From contig CBDBNG010000001.1 of NCBI GenBank assembly GCA_965207995.1, positions 124,001 to 188,000 of the forward strand: a DNA stretch of 64,000 nucleotides, written 5' to 3'. Source of the DNA: DAOUKH01 sp965207995 (GTDB lineage Bacteria; Chloroflexota; Dehalococcoidia; SHYB01). The notes below the pieces were generated by a model. It had not been told where the DNA came from and did no database searches. It was given only the letters and a program-made list of their open reading frames with translations. Below, one piece after another: positions 17,780-27,982 of the stretch. Position numbers and translations under genes: made by a program. The number at the start of each line of letters is the position of its first letter. Position 1 is the first letter of the stretch.

Positions 17780-18913
17780 TCAGCCCGCACCGGCGAACCG
17801 CGGCATCACCTTCGTTGCGAAGGTCTCCAGGTTCTTCAGCGTCTTACCCAAGGGAATCCCCATGTGGGAGAACTCGACGAGGAGGTAGTCCAGATGGCAG
17901 ACCTCCTGCAACTCGTGGATTCTCTCGATCACATTCTCCGGTGAACCCACGAGCAGCGTGCGCGGCTCCAGGAAGTCCCAGTCCAGCTTCACCTCATCGG
18001 CCAGGACCTCGTCGGGATTGGTGAAGACCTGCCTGCCCCGGAAGGGATCGTTGAAGATGAATGAGGACATGATGCCTTCCTCCGCATCCTGCCGTGCCTC
18101 CTCCATCGAAGCGGCGACGTAGGTGGAACGCATCACCGCCTGGTCTTCTCCCAGAGCGAACGGTCTCCCCTCCCGCTCCGTTCTGGCCCGGGCGTAGAGC
18201 TCCATCCGCTGCCTGATCCTCAGCGGCGGAGGCTGCCAGTAGCAGGCCTTCAGTCCAAGTTCGGCCGCGGTCGTCACCGAGCGGTCGGTGGAGACGGTCA
18301 TCCACAGCGGCGGGTGCGGCTTCTGGTAGGGCCTCGGCGTCACCCGCAGCTTGGTCACCCGCTCCCCGTCCTGCCAGACGGGATTGGACGGATACCGGGG
18401 GTGCGAGAAGACGGTGCCTTCGGCTGGGAAGGTGAAGTTGGTCCCGCGGTAGGAGAAATACTCGTTGGTCCAGATCTCCCGCACGATCTCCACCATCTCG
18501 TTGAACAGATCCCGGTTCTCCTTGTCCTTGCGGGGGTCGGCGTTGGGATGGAACTGCGGCCCCTCGTAGGGCCAGATGCCTCTGCCGAAGCCGATCTCGA
18601 CGCGGCCGCCGGTCATGTTGTCCAGCATCGCGAGGTCCTCGGCGAGCCGGATGGGATGCCACCACGGGGCGATGTTCGCCATCTGGCCGATGCGGATCTT
18701 TGACGTCCGCGCCGCGAGGTCGGCGCCGAGCAAGATTGGGTTCGGCAAGTCGCCCAACCCGTAGGGCCCGAAGTGGTGCTCTCCGAGCCAGATGGCCTCG
18801 AAGCCGAGCTCCTCGGCTAGGATGGTCTGCTGCCGGAGGTTGTCGATATGCGCGTCGGCCGTGGCGGCTTCTCCGGCGGAACCCGCCACGGTGGTGAACG
18901 CCGCGAACTTCAT
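17780..18913 (-). CDS. LLM-class flavin-dependent oxidoreductase
   Basis: The 377-residue luciferase-like monooxygenase of the TIM-barrel bacterial luciferase family uses reduced flavin (FMN or F420 in different members). Family features include EELGFEAIWLGEHHFGPYG near residue 40, LPNPILLGADLAARTSKIRI and GGRVEIGFGRGIWPYE, and a C-terminal NVIERIHELQEV segment. It is the first gene of a two-gene operon with an MDR dehydrogenase and diverges from a phosphotriesterase-like gene. That grouping suggests oxidative breakdown of an environmental organic compound (inference). Confidence 0.92.
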   Translation of the reverse strand: MKFAAFTTVAGSAGEAATADAHIDNLRQQTILAEELGFEAIWLGEHHFGPYGLGDLPNPILLGADLAARTSKIRIGQMANIAPWWHPIRLAEDLAMLDNMTGGRVEIGFGRGIWPYEGPQFHPNADPRKDKENRDLFNEMVEIVREIWTNEYFSYRGTNFTFPAEGTVFSHPRYPSNPVWQDGERVTKLRVTPRPYQKPHPPLWMTVSTDRSVTTAAELGLKACYWQPPPLRIRQRMELYARARTEREGRPFALGEDQAVMRSTYVAASMEEARQDAEEGIMSSFIFNDPFRGRQVFTNPDEVLADEVKLDWDFLEPRTLLVGSPENVIERIHELQEVCHLDYLLVEFSHMGIPLGKTLKNLETFATKVMPRFAGAG

Positions 18914-19014
18914 GCCGGAAGCTCCCCCTTGTCTGGCTCCCTTGGGAGGGCCGGTTCGTACTCCAAAAGGGCCGTGGTACGCTTGCCCGCCACCATACTA
19001 CGAGGAGCCGCGCC

Positions 19015-20067
19015 ATGCCGTCAGGAGGGAACCGGGGTCTGGTCCAGACCGTGCTGGGCCCCGTACCGCCATCGGAACTCGGCGCAACCACGACCCACGA
19101 ACACCTCTACGCCGACTTCTCCCGCATGTATCGCCCGGCGCAGGACTCGCCGTCTCCCGAACTGGCCGACGTGCCCTTGGCCCTGGAGAACCTGGGATGG
19201 ATTCGGCGCAACTACTACAGCAACCGCCCCAACCTCCGGTTGACGGACCTGGACACAGCCATAGGAGAAGTCCGGAAGTACAAGGAAGCCGGCGGTGGCA
19301 CGATCGTCGAGGCGACCACGCCGGGCATTGGACGCTCGCCCGACGCGCTGGCCCGGATATCCCGCGAATCTGGTGTGCATATCGTCATGGGCGCGGGCTT
19401 CTACGTGGGAGCGGCCCATCCTGGCGACATGGATGACCGGAGCGTGGAGGACCTGGCGCGGGAGATTGTCGGCGACATCGCCGAAGGCGCCGGAGACGGC
19501 GGCGTAAAGGCGGGCATCATCGGCGAGATCGGCTGCACGTGGCCCCTCGCCCCGAACGAGAGCAAGGCCTTGTCGGCGGCGGCGATCGCCCAGAGGGAGA
19601 CGGGCGCGGCGGTAGCGGTCCATCCGGGGCGGCATACTGATGCGCCGCTGGAGATCCTGGAAGTCCTCGCGGACGGCGGCGCGGATGTCTCACGCGTGGT
19701 CATGGCGCATCTCGACCGGACCGTGTTCGAGTTCGGCGCGGTTGAGCGCATTGCCGCGTCGGGCTGCTACCTCGAGTGGGACCTGTTCGGCAATGAGGGG
19801 TCGTACTACCCCAACGCCGAAATCGACATGCCCAGCGACGCCCAGAGGCTGGACTTCATACGGCGCGCCGTCGACGCCGGCTACTCCGATAGGATCGTCA
19901 TGGGGCACGACATCTTCACGAAGCACCGGCTTGTTCGCTACGGCGGACACGGCTACGGCCACATTCTTCAGTACATCGTTCCCAAGATGCGGCGTAAGGG
20001 CTTCTCGGACGATGCGATTCGGGCGATAACGGTGGACAACCCGGCGAGGTTGCTCGCCTTCGCGTAG
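19015..20067 (+). CDS. Phosphotriesterase-family metal-dependent hydrolase
   Basis: A 350-residue amidohydrolase-superfamily TIM barrel. The metal-binding HxH is in TTTHEHLYADFSR near residue 25. GIIGEIGCTWPLAPNE carries a Glu where true phosphotriesterases have the carboxylated Lys, as in PHP/lactonase-like members. AVAVHPGRH and VMAHLDRT give the further histidines and VMGHDIFTKHRL the final Asp. The real substrate is more likely a lactone or ester than an organophosphate. The start ATG has GAGGAG seven bases upstream. The gene is monocistronic and divergent from the LLM/MDR operon. Confidence 0.9.
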   Translation: MPSGGNRGLVQTVLGPVPPSELGATTTHEHLYADFSRMYRPAQDSPSPELADVPLALENLGWIRRNYYSNRPNLRLTDLDTAIGEVRKYKEAGGGTIVEATTPGIGRSPDALARISRESGVHIVMGAGFYVGAAHPGDMDDRSVEDLAREIVGDIAEGAGDGGVKAGIIGEIGCTWPLAPNESKALSAAAIAQRETGAAVAVHPGRHTDAPLEILEVLADGGADVSRVVMAHLDRTVFEFGAVERIAASGCYLEWDLFGNEGSYYPNAEIDMPSDAQRLDFIRRAVDAGYSDRIVMGHDIFTKHRLVRYGGHGYGHILQYIVPKMRRKGFSDDAIRAITVDNPARLLAFA

Positions 20068-20094
20068 GTTCCTCGCGTCGCCGCCCCACCCCGC

Positions 20095-20185
20095 CGACGC
20101 GCCCTCTGGGCGCGTGCCCTCTCTCAAATCTCCCCCAGAGGGGGAGAGGCTTAGTGGTTGCCCCCAGAGGGGGAGAGGGTTGAGG
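20095..20185. repeat. Double palindromic intergenic repeat, type 2 (copy a) plus extra hairpin
   Basis: A first hairpin CGCGCCC-TCT-GGGCGCG (20097-20113) leads through TGCCCTCTCTCAA to a second, CTCCCCC-AGA-GGGGGAG (20130-20146). A partial third copy CCCCC-AGA-GGGGG follows at 20161-20173. The same two-hairpin unit recurs at 45405-45468. The 195-base gap between the hydrolase and meaB holds only this element. Confidence 0.7.
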
Positions 20186-20262
20186 TGGCCGTTGACACCC
20201 GGAAAAGGCGGCCCGTATTCTGGGATTCGGTTCCTGAAGCCGCCGCCTGATCGGAGACCTCG

Positions 20263-21261
20263 TTGCCTCCAATCGAGACCCTCGTCGAGGGGCTTCTGCA
20301 AGGTGAAAAACTCGCCCTCGCCCGGCTCATCACCCTGATTGAACGGGAAAGCCCCGACGCGTCGCGCGCACTCAGCCTCGCCCTGTCCGGCACGGATGAG
20401 CGGGGGCGCGACTCCTACTGCGTCGGCTTCACCGGCCCGCCGGGGTCGGGGAAGAGCACGCTGGTGGACGCGCTTACGGCCAACATCCGGGGCGGCGAGG
20501 ACGACGCGACGGTGGGCATCGTGGCGGTCGATCCCAGCAGTCCCTTCACCGGCGGCGCGCTGCTCGGCGACCGCATCCGGATGGAGGGGCACTACAAGGA
20601 CCCCGGTGTCTACATCCGCAGCATGGGGACGCGGGGGAGCCGTGGCGGGGTTCCCAGCGTGGCGCAACGGGTGGTGTCGCTGCTCGCGGCGGCGGGCAAG
20701 GACTACGTCATCGTCGAGACCGTCGGCGTGGGGCAGACCGAACTCGACGTCATGGAGACGGCGGACACGGTGGTCGTGGTGCTGGTGCCCGAGGCGGGAG
20801 ACACGATCCAGACGATGAAGGCGGGCCTCATGGAGATCGCCGACATTTTCGTGGTGAATAAGGCCGACCGCGGCGGCGCGGAGAAGCTGGCCACCGACAT
20901 CGAGCAGAGCCTGACGCTGATCTACGAGGAGACCTACTGGCGGGCGCCGGTGCTGCTGACGGAAGCGCACCGGGGAACGGGCGTCGCCGAGGTGCGCGAC
21001 GCCATCGAGCGGCACCGCGTCGCGTCGGCGGAGTCGGGGGAGCAGGAGCGTCGCCGGAAGCGCCGTCGCCGGGCGCAGTTCGTCAAGAGCGTGGAGGAGA
21101 AGCTCGCGGGCGCCTTCCACGCCATGCTCGACGACGCCCCCGTGCTCCAAGACCTGCTGCGGCAGGTCGAGGCGGGCGAGCGCGACCCCTACACGGCGGC
21201 GTCGGAGGCGCTGCGCGACCGCGGCGTCCGCGACCGCTGGCTGTCGCTGTCCGACCTGTAG
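20263..21261 (+). CDS. meaB: Methylmalonyl-CoA mutase-associated GTPase MeaB
   Basis: This 332-residue G3E-family GTPase protects and assembles adenosylcobalamin into methylmalonyl-CoA mutase. Motifs: Walker A GPPGSGKSTLVDAL near residue 60, VDPSSPFTGGALLGDRIRM, VETVGVGQTELDVMETADT, and NKAD near residue 200. The start is a TTG (PPIETLVEGLLQGEK follows); no better start is in frame. No mutase subunit is in the window, so its client is encoded elsewhere. The name ArgK is an older misassignment for this family. Confidence 0.94.
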   Translation: MPPIETLVEGLLQGEKLALARLITLIERESPDASRALSLALSGTDERGRDSYCVGFTGPPGSGKSTLVDALTANIRGGEDDATVGIVAVDPSSPFTGGALLGDRIRMEGHYKDPGVYIRSMGTRGSRGGVPSVAQRVVSLLAAAGKDYVIVETVGVGQTELDVMETADTVVVVLVPEAGDTIQTMKAGLMEIADIFVVNKADRGGAEKLATDIEQSLTLIYEETYWRAPVLLTEAHRGTGVAEVRDAIERHRVASAESGEQERRRKRRRRAQFVKSVEEKLAGAFHAMLDDAPVLQDLLRQVEAGERDPYTAASEALRDRGVRDRWLSLSDL

Positions 21262-21388
21262 GACGGGCCGAGCCGGGGTTTCACGGTAGCGCGGCGGCGC
21301 CCGGCTTTTCTATCATGAGAGGGCCGGGCCTAGCGCCGGCGGAACCGGAGGGGTCAGGGCCCGCGTAGCACTGGGTAGGAGGTCGCGT

Positions 21389-22372
21389 GTGGCGGAATCC
21401 GAGTACGACATCATGGTGATCGGGCAGGGAGCGGCCGCGTTCAGCGCGGGGCTCTACGCCGCCCGCTATCAGGTCAAGACGATCGTGGTGGGGCAGACGT
21501 TCGGCGGCGAGACCGCCACCGGCGGCCTCATCGAGAACTACCCGGGGCACGTCGAGGTCCAAGGCTTCGACCTGATGCTCGGCATGAAGGAGCAGGTGCA
21601 GAAGTACGACGTGCCGGTGGTCGACGCCAAGGTGGTCGACATCGAACGGCGAGACGACTGCTTCACCGCCCGCGACGACGAGGGCGACGCGTACCTCGCC
21701 AAGTCGGTGGTGCTGGCAATGGGACGGGAGCGCCGTACCCTGGGGCTCGAGCACGAGCAACAGTGGGTCGGACAAGGGGTGTCGTACTGCTCAACGTGCG
21801 ACGCGCCGCTCTACCGCCGCCGCACCGCCGCAGTGGTCGGCGGGGGCGACGCTGCCGTAAAGGGCGCGACTTTGGTGGCGCAGTACGCCGACCGTGTCTA
21901 CGTCATCCATCGCGGACACGAATTCTCGCGGCCGGAACCGGTGAACCTCTCCAAGATGCAGGAGCAGGCGAATATCGTGCCGGTCACGAGCGCGAACGTG
22001 GTGGAGCTGAAAGGCGGCGACTACTTGGAGTCGATCGTGCTCGACCGGGAGGTCGAGGGGGCCCGCGAGCTTCGCGTGGACGGGCTGCTGATCGAGATCG
22101 GGGCCAATCCGAACGTGGAGCTGGCCCGGCAGTTGGGCATCAACACGAACGACAAGGACGAGATCGTCGTCGACAAGTACATGGGCACCAACGTGGAGGG
22201 GGCGTTCGCCGCCGGCGACATCACCGATGCCTCCGGCGAGCTGAAGCAGGCGATCACCGCGGCGGCGCAGGGCGCGCTGGCGGCGACGACGGCCTACGAG
22301 TACGTCACCGAGCACACCGGCGGCTGCTGCTGGATGCATGGCATGGGCTTCGGGCTCGGCGTGGGAGCCTAA
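21389..22372 (+). CDS. Thioredoxin reductase-like FAD/NAD(P) oxidoreductase
   Basis: The 327-residue protein has a GTG start, an FAD-binding GQGAAAFSAGLYAARY motif near residue 12, the redox Cys pair at 134 and 137 in VSYCSTCDAP, and a second Rossmann motif VVGGGDAAVKGA. GAFAAGDITD closes the FAD site. These match thioredoxin reductases, which pass electrons from NADPH through FAD to a disulfide. An unusual tail follows, with vicinal cysteines (TGGCCWMHGMGFGLGVGA), where standard TrxR would have ended. No thioredoxin gene is adjacent. A ROK kinase follows after 19 bases. Confidence 0.9.
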   Translation: MAESEYDIMVIGQGAAAFSAGLYAARYQVKTIVVGQTFGGETATGGLIENYPGHVEVQGFDLMLGMKEQVQKYDVPVVDAKVVDIERRDDCFTARDDEGDAYLAKSVVLAMGRERRTLGLEHEQQWVGQGVSYCSTCDAPLYRRRTAAVVGGGDAAVKGATLVAQYADRVYVIHRGHEFSRPEPVNLSKMQEQANIVPVTSANVVELKGGDYLESIVLDREVEGARELRVDGLLIEIGANPNVELARQLGINTNDKDEIVVDKYMGTNVEGAFAAGDITDASGELKQAITAAAQGALAATTAYEYVTEHTGGCCWMHGMGFGLGVGA

Positions 22373-22391
22373 CGGCGCCGCCGGAAGGGTC

Positions 22392-23387
22392 ATGGACGCC
22401 GGGCCGCCCATCATCGTCGTCGATCTTGGCGGCACGAACCTGCGCGTGGGGCTCGTCGAGCCGACCGGCGCGATCATCGAACGGGTCCGCGAGCCAAACC
22501 GTGAAGAGGACGGCCCGGAGCGGGTGGCCGACCGCATCGTCGAGGCGGGACGCGGGCTGCTGGCGAAGCACGGCTTTGCCGAGGCGATGGGCCTCGGGGC
22601 CGCCGTGGCGTCGCCGCTGGACAAGGTCGGCGTCCTCTACAACCCGCCGAACCTCCAGAGTTGGGGAGTCGTCCCCTTCCGCGACATGCTGGCGGAGCGC
22701 TTCGACGGGCCCGTGCTCATCGGCAACGACGCCACGGTCGCCTGCCTAGGCGAGTACATCTTCGGACAGGGCAGAGGGATGAGCGACCTGATCTATCTCA
22801 CGGTGAGCACCGGAGTTGGCGGCGGTGTCATCTCGCAGGGCACGCTGCTGTCGGGCTACCGCGGGCTGGGCCCCGAGCTGGGCCACCTCATTGTCGACCG
22901 CGAGGTCGAGGACTCCATCGGCGAGCCTGGCGTCGAAACCGGCCCCTGCGGGCACGCGGGCTGCCTGGAGATGATGACGTCGGGGACGGCGATCGCCATG
23001 CGGGCGCGAGCGGGACTTGAGGGCGGCGCGCAGACCTCGCTGCGGGCGATGGCTCTCGGCAAACCGGACGCGATCGAGGCGGAGCACGTCTTCCGCGCCG
23101 CCGCGGCGGGCGACGCCTTCGCCGCCGGTGTCATGGAAACGGCGGCCCGCGACCTCGCGTTCGGGCTGGTGAGCCTCGTCCACGCCTTCAATCCCCGGCG
23201 GATCGTGCTGGGAGGCAGCGTCGCGCTCCACAACTGGGAGTTGCTCGGCCCCATCGTCGAGGCGCGCGTGCGGGAGCATGCCTTCCCCGCGTTCCTGGAG
23301 CCGTTCGACATCGTGCTGTCCGAGTTCGGCGACGACGTGGGACTCATCGGCGCGGCGGCGCTGGTGGCGCACCGGCGCGGAGGCTGA
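22392..23387 (+). CDS. ROK-family sugar kinase (probable glucokinase)
   Basis: The 331-residue kinase starts at the ATG at 22392, with GGAAGGG upstream; a longer ORF overlaps the previous gene. It has the N-terminal phosphate motif VDLGGTNLRVGLV, the sugar-binding GPELGHLIVDRE with the conserved ExGH, and the metal-binding segment GPCGHAGCLEMMTSG, which lacks the first Cys of the CxCGxxGC motif. VLIGNDATVACLGE carries the catalytic Asp. It probably phosphorylates glucose or a related hexose with ATP. It runs toward a convergent pentose-phosphate/GH15 operon, so glucokinase is the natural guess. Confidence 0.88.
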   Translation: MDAGPPIIVVDLGGTNLRVGLVEPTGAIIERVREPNREEDGPERVADRIVEAGRGLLAKHGFAEAMGLGAAVASPLDKVGVLYNPPNLQSWGVVPFRDMLAERFDGPVLIGNDATVACLGEYIFGQGRGMSDLIYLTVSTGVGGGVISQGTLLSGYRGLGPELGHLIVDREVEDSIGEPGVETGPCGHAGCLEMMTSGTAIAMRARAGLEGGAQTSLRAMALGKPDAIEAEHVFRAAAAGDAFAAGVMETAARDLAFGLVSLVHAFNPRRIVLGGSVALHNWELLGPIVEARVREHAFPAFLEPFDIVLSEFGDDVGLIGAAALVAHRRGG

Positions 23388-23389
23388 GC

Positions 23390-23962
23390 GTGGCTTCGCA
23401 GCCTCTTCCCGACGGCTACCGGCGCGCCGAGTACGGCATGGTGCACGGGCGCTTTCAGCCGTTCCACAACGAGCACCGGCATTACGCGTTGGAAGGCCTG
23501 GCACGGTCGGAACGGCTCATCGTCGGCATCACCAACCCCGACCCCGGCGAGATCAGGGAGGAGGCCGCCAGCGGCCACCGTCACCGCGCGGAGAACAACC
23601 CGTACACCTACTTCGAGCGCATGGAGATGGTGGTGGCGGTCCTCACGGAGGCCGGCGCCGACCTCGAACGCGTGCGAGTGATCCCGTTCCACATCAGCGA
23701 GCCTGCCAAGTGGCGCTTCTACCTGCCGCCGGCGGATAAGCTGCGCCACTTCGTGCGCGTCTTCTCGCCCTGGGAGCAGTCGAAGGTGGACCGGCTTCGC
23801 GCCGAGGGGTACGAGGTCGAGGTGCTCGACCCCGGCGTCGAGAAGGGGATCGAGGCGACCGAGATACGGCGGCGGATCGCGGCGGGCGACGACTCGTGGA
23901 AGGATCTGGCGCCGCCGGCGGTCGTCCGCGTCCTGGAGCGCATCCACGCGCCGCCGAGCTAG
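23390..23962 (+). CDS. Nicotinamide-nucleotide adenylyltransferase-like protein
   Basis: The 190-residue nucleotidyltransferase of the HxGH superfamily has YGMVHGRFQPFHNEHRHYA near the N-terminus, with the HNEH variant of HxGH as in archaeal-type NadM/NMNAT proteins. A C-terminal GIEATEIRRRIAAGDD corresponds to the ISSTxIR phosphate-binding motif. It would join NMN and ATP to give NAD+. The GTG start is two bases after the ROK kinase stop and the gene converges on the GH15 gene with a four-base overlap. Its place next to NADP-using pentose-phosphate genes fits a role in cofactor supply, which is inference. Confidence 0.87.
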   Translation: MASQPLPDGYRRAEYGMVHGRFQPFHNEHRHYALEGLARSERLIVGITNPDPGEIREEAASGHRHRAENNPYTYFERMEMVVAVLTEAGADLERVRVIPFHISEPAKWRFYLPPADKLRHFVRVFSPWEQSKVDRLRAEGYEVEVLDPGVEKGIEATEIRRRIAAGDDSWKDLAPPAVVRVLERIHAPPS

Positions 23963-25806
23963 GACCGTTTCGCCTCTCGCGCGATGCGCCGCTGCTTGGC
24001 GCGGTAGAGCTGCACGGCGGTGTTGATGACCGCCATGTGGGTGAAGGCCTGGGGGAAGTTGCCCAAGGCCTCGCCGTCCACGGGGCCGATCTCCTCGCTG
24101 AAGAGGCCGACGTCGTTGGCGTAACCGAAGAGACTGTTCATCATGGCCTCGGCGCGGTCGAGCTCGTCCAGATAGATCAGGTTGTCGACGAGCCAGAAGG
24201 AGCAGAGGGTGAAGGTGCCCTCGTGGCCGGAGAGGCCGTCGTCGAAGTCCTTGTAGCGGTAGACCAAACCCTCCGGCGACGTCAGGCCCCGCTCGATCTG
24301 CTCGATGGTGGAGCGCATGCGCGGGTCGGACGCCTTGATGAAGCCGACGAGGGGCAGCATGAGCACCGAGGCGTCGAGGTTGGCGCTGCCGTAGGACTGC
24401 ACGAACGCGCCGGCCTGTTCGTCATAGCCGTGGCGCAGCACGTCCTCCTTGATCTCCTCGCGGACTGCCTTCCACCGTTCGATCTCGACATCGTCGTCCC
24501 AACCGATCGCGTCGGCGGCGCGGATGGCGCGGTCGAGGGCGACCCAGCACATGACCTTGGAGAAGACGAAGTGCTTCCGTCCGCCGCGCGTCTCCCAGAT
24601 GCCCTCGTCGGGCTCGCGCCAGGACTCCATGACGAACTCGACGAGGTCGCGGCAGAACTGCCAGTATTCGTCGTCAAACTCGCCGCAGTACTTCCGGTAG
24701 AGGTGGGCGGAGTCGAGGACTTCGCCGTAGATGTCGAGCTGGAGCTGGGTGTGCGCGCCGTTGCCGATGCGGACGGGACGCGAGCCGCGGTAGCCTTCGA
24801 GGTGGTCGAGGGAGAACTCGGCGAGGCGGCGCTCCCCGGCCAGACCGTACATGATCTGCAGGTCCTGGGCGCGGCCCGCGGTGGCCCGCTTGAGCCAGCG
24901 CTTGAACGCGTCGGCCTCGTCGACGAATCCCACGAGGTTCAGGGCGTAGAGCGCGAACGTGGCGTCGCGGATCCAGGTGTAGCGGTAGTCCCAGTTGCGC
25001 TCGCCCCCGACCTCCTCGGGCAGCGACGTCGTCGCCGCGGCGACGATCCCGCCGGTCGGGGCGTAGGTCAGCGCCTTCAGGGTGAGGGCGCTCCGAAGCA
25101 CCTGTTCCTGGTAGAGCCCCTTGTAGTTGAAGGCCTTGCTCCAGTCGCTCCAATAGGCCTTCGCCGCCTCCAGCAGCCCCTCCAGCCCGTCGTACATGAA
25201 GTGCTCACTGGAATACTCCTGCCGCCAGGAGTAATGGGCGGCGAACTCCGCGCTCTCGCCTTCCTTCAGGCTGCATATCGTGCGAAAGGTGTTGTCGTCG
25301 AGTGTCACCGGCGTCGCGCTGAGGAAGGCCAGGGCGTCGATGCCGCCGTGGGCGTAACCGACGTTCGGCTCCACCAGCGACGTGTGCGGCACGACCGCGC
25401 CGTACTGGAACCGTGGCTGGCAGACCACTTCGAGGTCGACCATGCCCCGCTCGCACCTGACGACGCGGCAGATCCCCTGGTTCTCGAAGACCTCGTTGGG
25501 GTGCCCCTCGGTCATGGGATTGACCGGCATGAAGTCGTGGAGGACGGCCGTCCCGGAGGCGGTCTCGAACGTCGTCTCCAGCACCATCGTCTCGGGGAGG
25601 TAGCGCCGCGACGCGGTGTACTCCGACGTGGGCGCGATCGAGAAGTAACCACCCTTCGCGGCGTCGAGGAGGCGGCCGAAAACCGAGCCGCTATCGAAGC
25701 GTGGGAAGCAGGCCCAATCGACGGACCCCATGCGCGAGACGAGCGCGCAGGAGTGCGTATCGCCGATGAGGGCGTAGTCGCGGATGTCGGGGTAGTCGCC
25801 GCTCAT
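23959..25806 (-). CDS. Glycoside hydrolase family 15 protein (glucoamylase/trehalase-like)
   Basis: This 615-residue protein starts MSGDYPDIRDYALIGDTHSC, from the ATG at 25806 that overlaps the pgl stop (ATGA). The N-terminal beta-sandwich includes SMGSVDW-type sequence (RMGSVDWACFPRFDSGSVF). The (alpha/alpha)6 barrel carries the substrate-site segment NWDYRYTWIRDATFALYAL and the C-terminal GLVYRYKDFDDG and HEGTFTLCSFWLVDNL. GH15 members without signal peptides in such contexts usually act on trehalose or intracellular oligoglucans, releasing glucose. It is the last gene of the tal-pgi, gnd, zwf, pgl operon. Confidence 0.93.
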   Translation of the reverse strand: MSGDYPDIRDYALIGDTHSCALVSRMGSVDWACFPRFDSGSVFGRLLDAAKGGYFSIAPTSEYTASRRYLPETMVLETTFETASGTAVLHDFMPVNPMTEGHPNEVFENQGICRVVRCERGMVDLEVVCQPRFQYGAVVPHTSLVEPNVGYAHGGIDALAFLSATPVTLDDNTFRTICSLKEGESAEFAAHYSWRQEYSSEHFMYDGLEGLLEAAKAYWSDWSKAFNYKGLYQEQVLRSALTLKALTYAPTGGIVAAATTSLPEEVGGERNWDYRYTWIRDATFALYALNLVGFVDEADAFKRWLKRATAGRAQDLQIMYGLAGERRLAEFSLDHLEGYRGSRPVRIGNGAHTQLQLDIYGEVLDSAHLYRKYCGEFDDEYWQFCRDLVEFVMESWREPDEGIWETRGGRKHFVFSKVMCWVALDRAIRAADAIGWDDDVEIERWKAVREEIKEDVLRHGYDEQAGAFVQSYGSANLDASVLMLPLVGFIKASDPRMRSTIEQIERGLTSPEGLVYRYKDFDDGLSGHEGTFTLCSFWLVDNLIYLDELDRAEAMMNSLFGYANDVGLFSEEIGPVDGEALGNFPQAFTHMAVINTAVQLYRAKQRRIAREAKRS

Positions 25807-26520
25807 ACCGGGATGTTCCGCAAGTCGGCGGCGGCATCTTGGGTCAGGAACCAGTGCAGCGAGCCCTTCGTCGGCGACACAAGCCCCGCGGGGATGTCGG
25901 GGCCGCGCAGGCCCGGCTCTATGGCACGTTGCACCATCGCCGCCTTGGCCTCGCCGGTCGCAAGAAGGGCGACCCGCCGGGCCGCATTGATCAGCGGCAG
26001 GGTGAAGGTGACCCGCGCCGGCCCCGAGCCTTCCATGTGGCACGCGGTCACCAGCTTGGCGCGCTCGCGGACGGCGGGGTCGCCGGGGAAGAGCGAGGCG
26101 GTGTGCCCGTCCTCGCCGATGCCGAGCAGCACGAGGTCGAAGGCGGGCTTGCTGCCGCCGAGCAGGCCGCGGATGGCGTCCTCATAACGTCGGGCGGCGA
26201 CTGGGGCGGGGTGCTCCGTCTGGACCCGGCGGACGTTTCCGATGGGGATGGCGGCCTTGTTGAGCAACGTCTCCTTGGCCATGCCGAAGTTGCTATCGGC
26301 GTGATCGGGCCGGACGCTTCGTTCGTCGCTCCAGAAGACGTGCCAGTTCGGCCAGTCCTGTTCGCTTTCTGCGAGCAGCTCGTAGAGCCGGCGCGGGCTC
26401 GACCCGCCGGAGAGGGCGATGACGAACCGACCCCGCTTGCGGATGGACTGCTCAGCGGCGGAGGCGACGAAGGCGGCGGCCCCCTGCGCCAGTTCCTCCG
26501 CGTCGGGGAAGAGGTGGATG

Positions 26521-26537
<17 letters not shown>
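25803..26537 (-). CDS. pgl: 6-phosphogluconolactonase
   Basis: The 244-residue DevB/SOL-type lactonase hydrolyses 6-phosphogluconolactone, the second oxidative pentose-phosphate step. Motifs: VIALSGGSSPRRLYELL near residue 40, WHVFWSDERSVRPDHADSNFG, and FDLVLLGIGEDGHTASLFPG. It starts with a GTG at 26537, overlapping the zwf stop by 17 bases, and its own stop overlaps the GH15 start by four bases, indicating tight translational coupling. Confidence 0.95.
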
Positions 26538-27981
<1,444 letters not shown>

Positions 27982-27982
27982 G

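Noticed and set aside
19015..20067. Organophosphate-degrading phosphotriesterase
   Set aside because: The carboxylated Lys position is Glu, as in PHP/lactonase-like members, so organophosphate hydrolysis should not be assumed.
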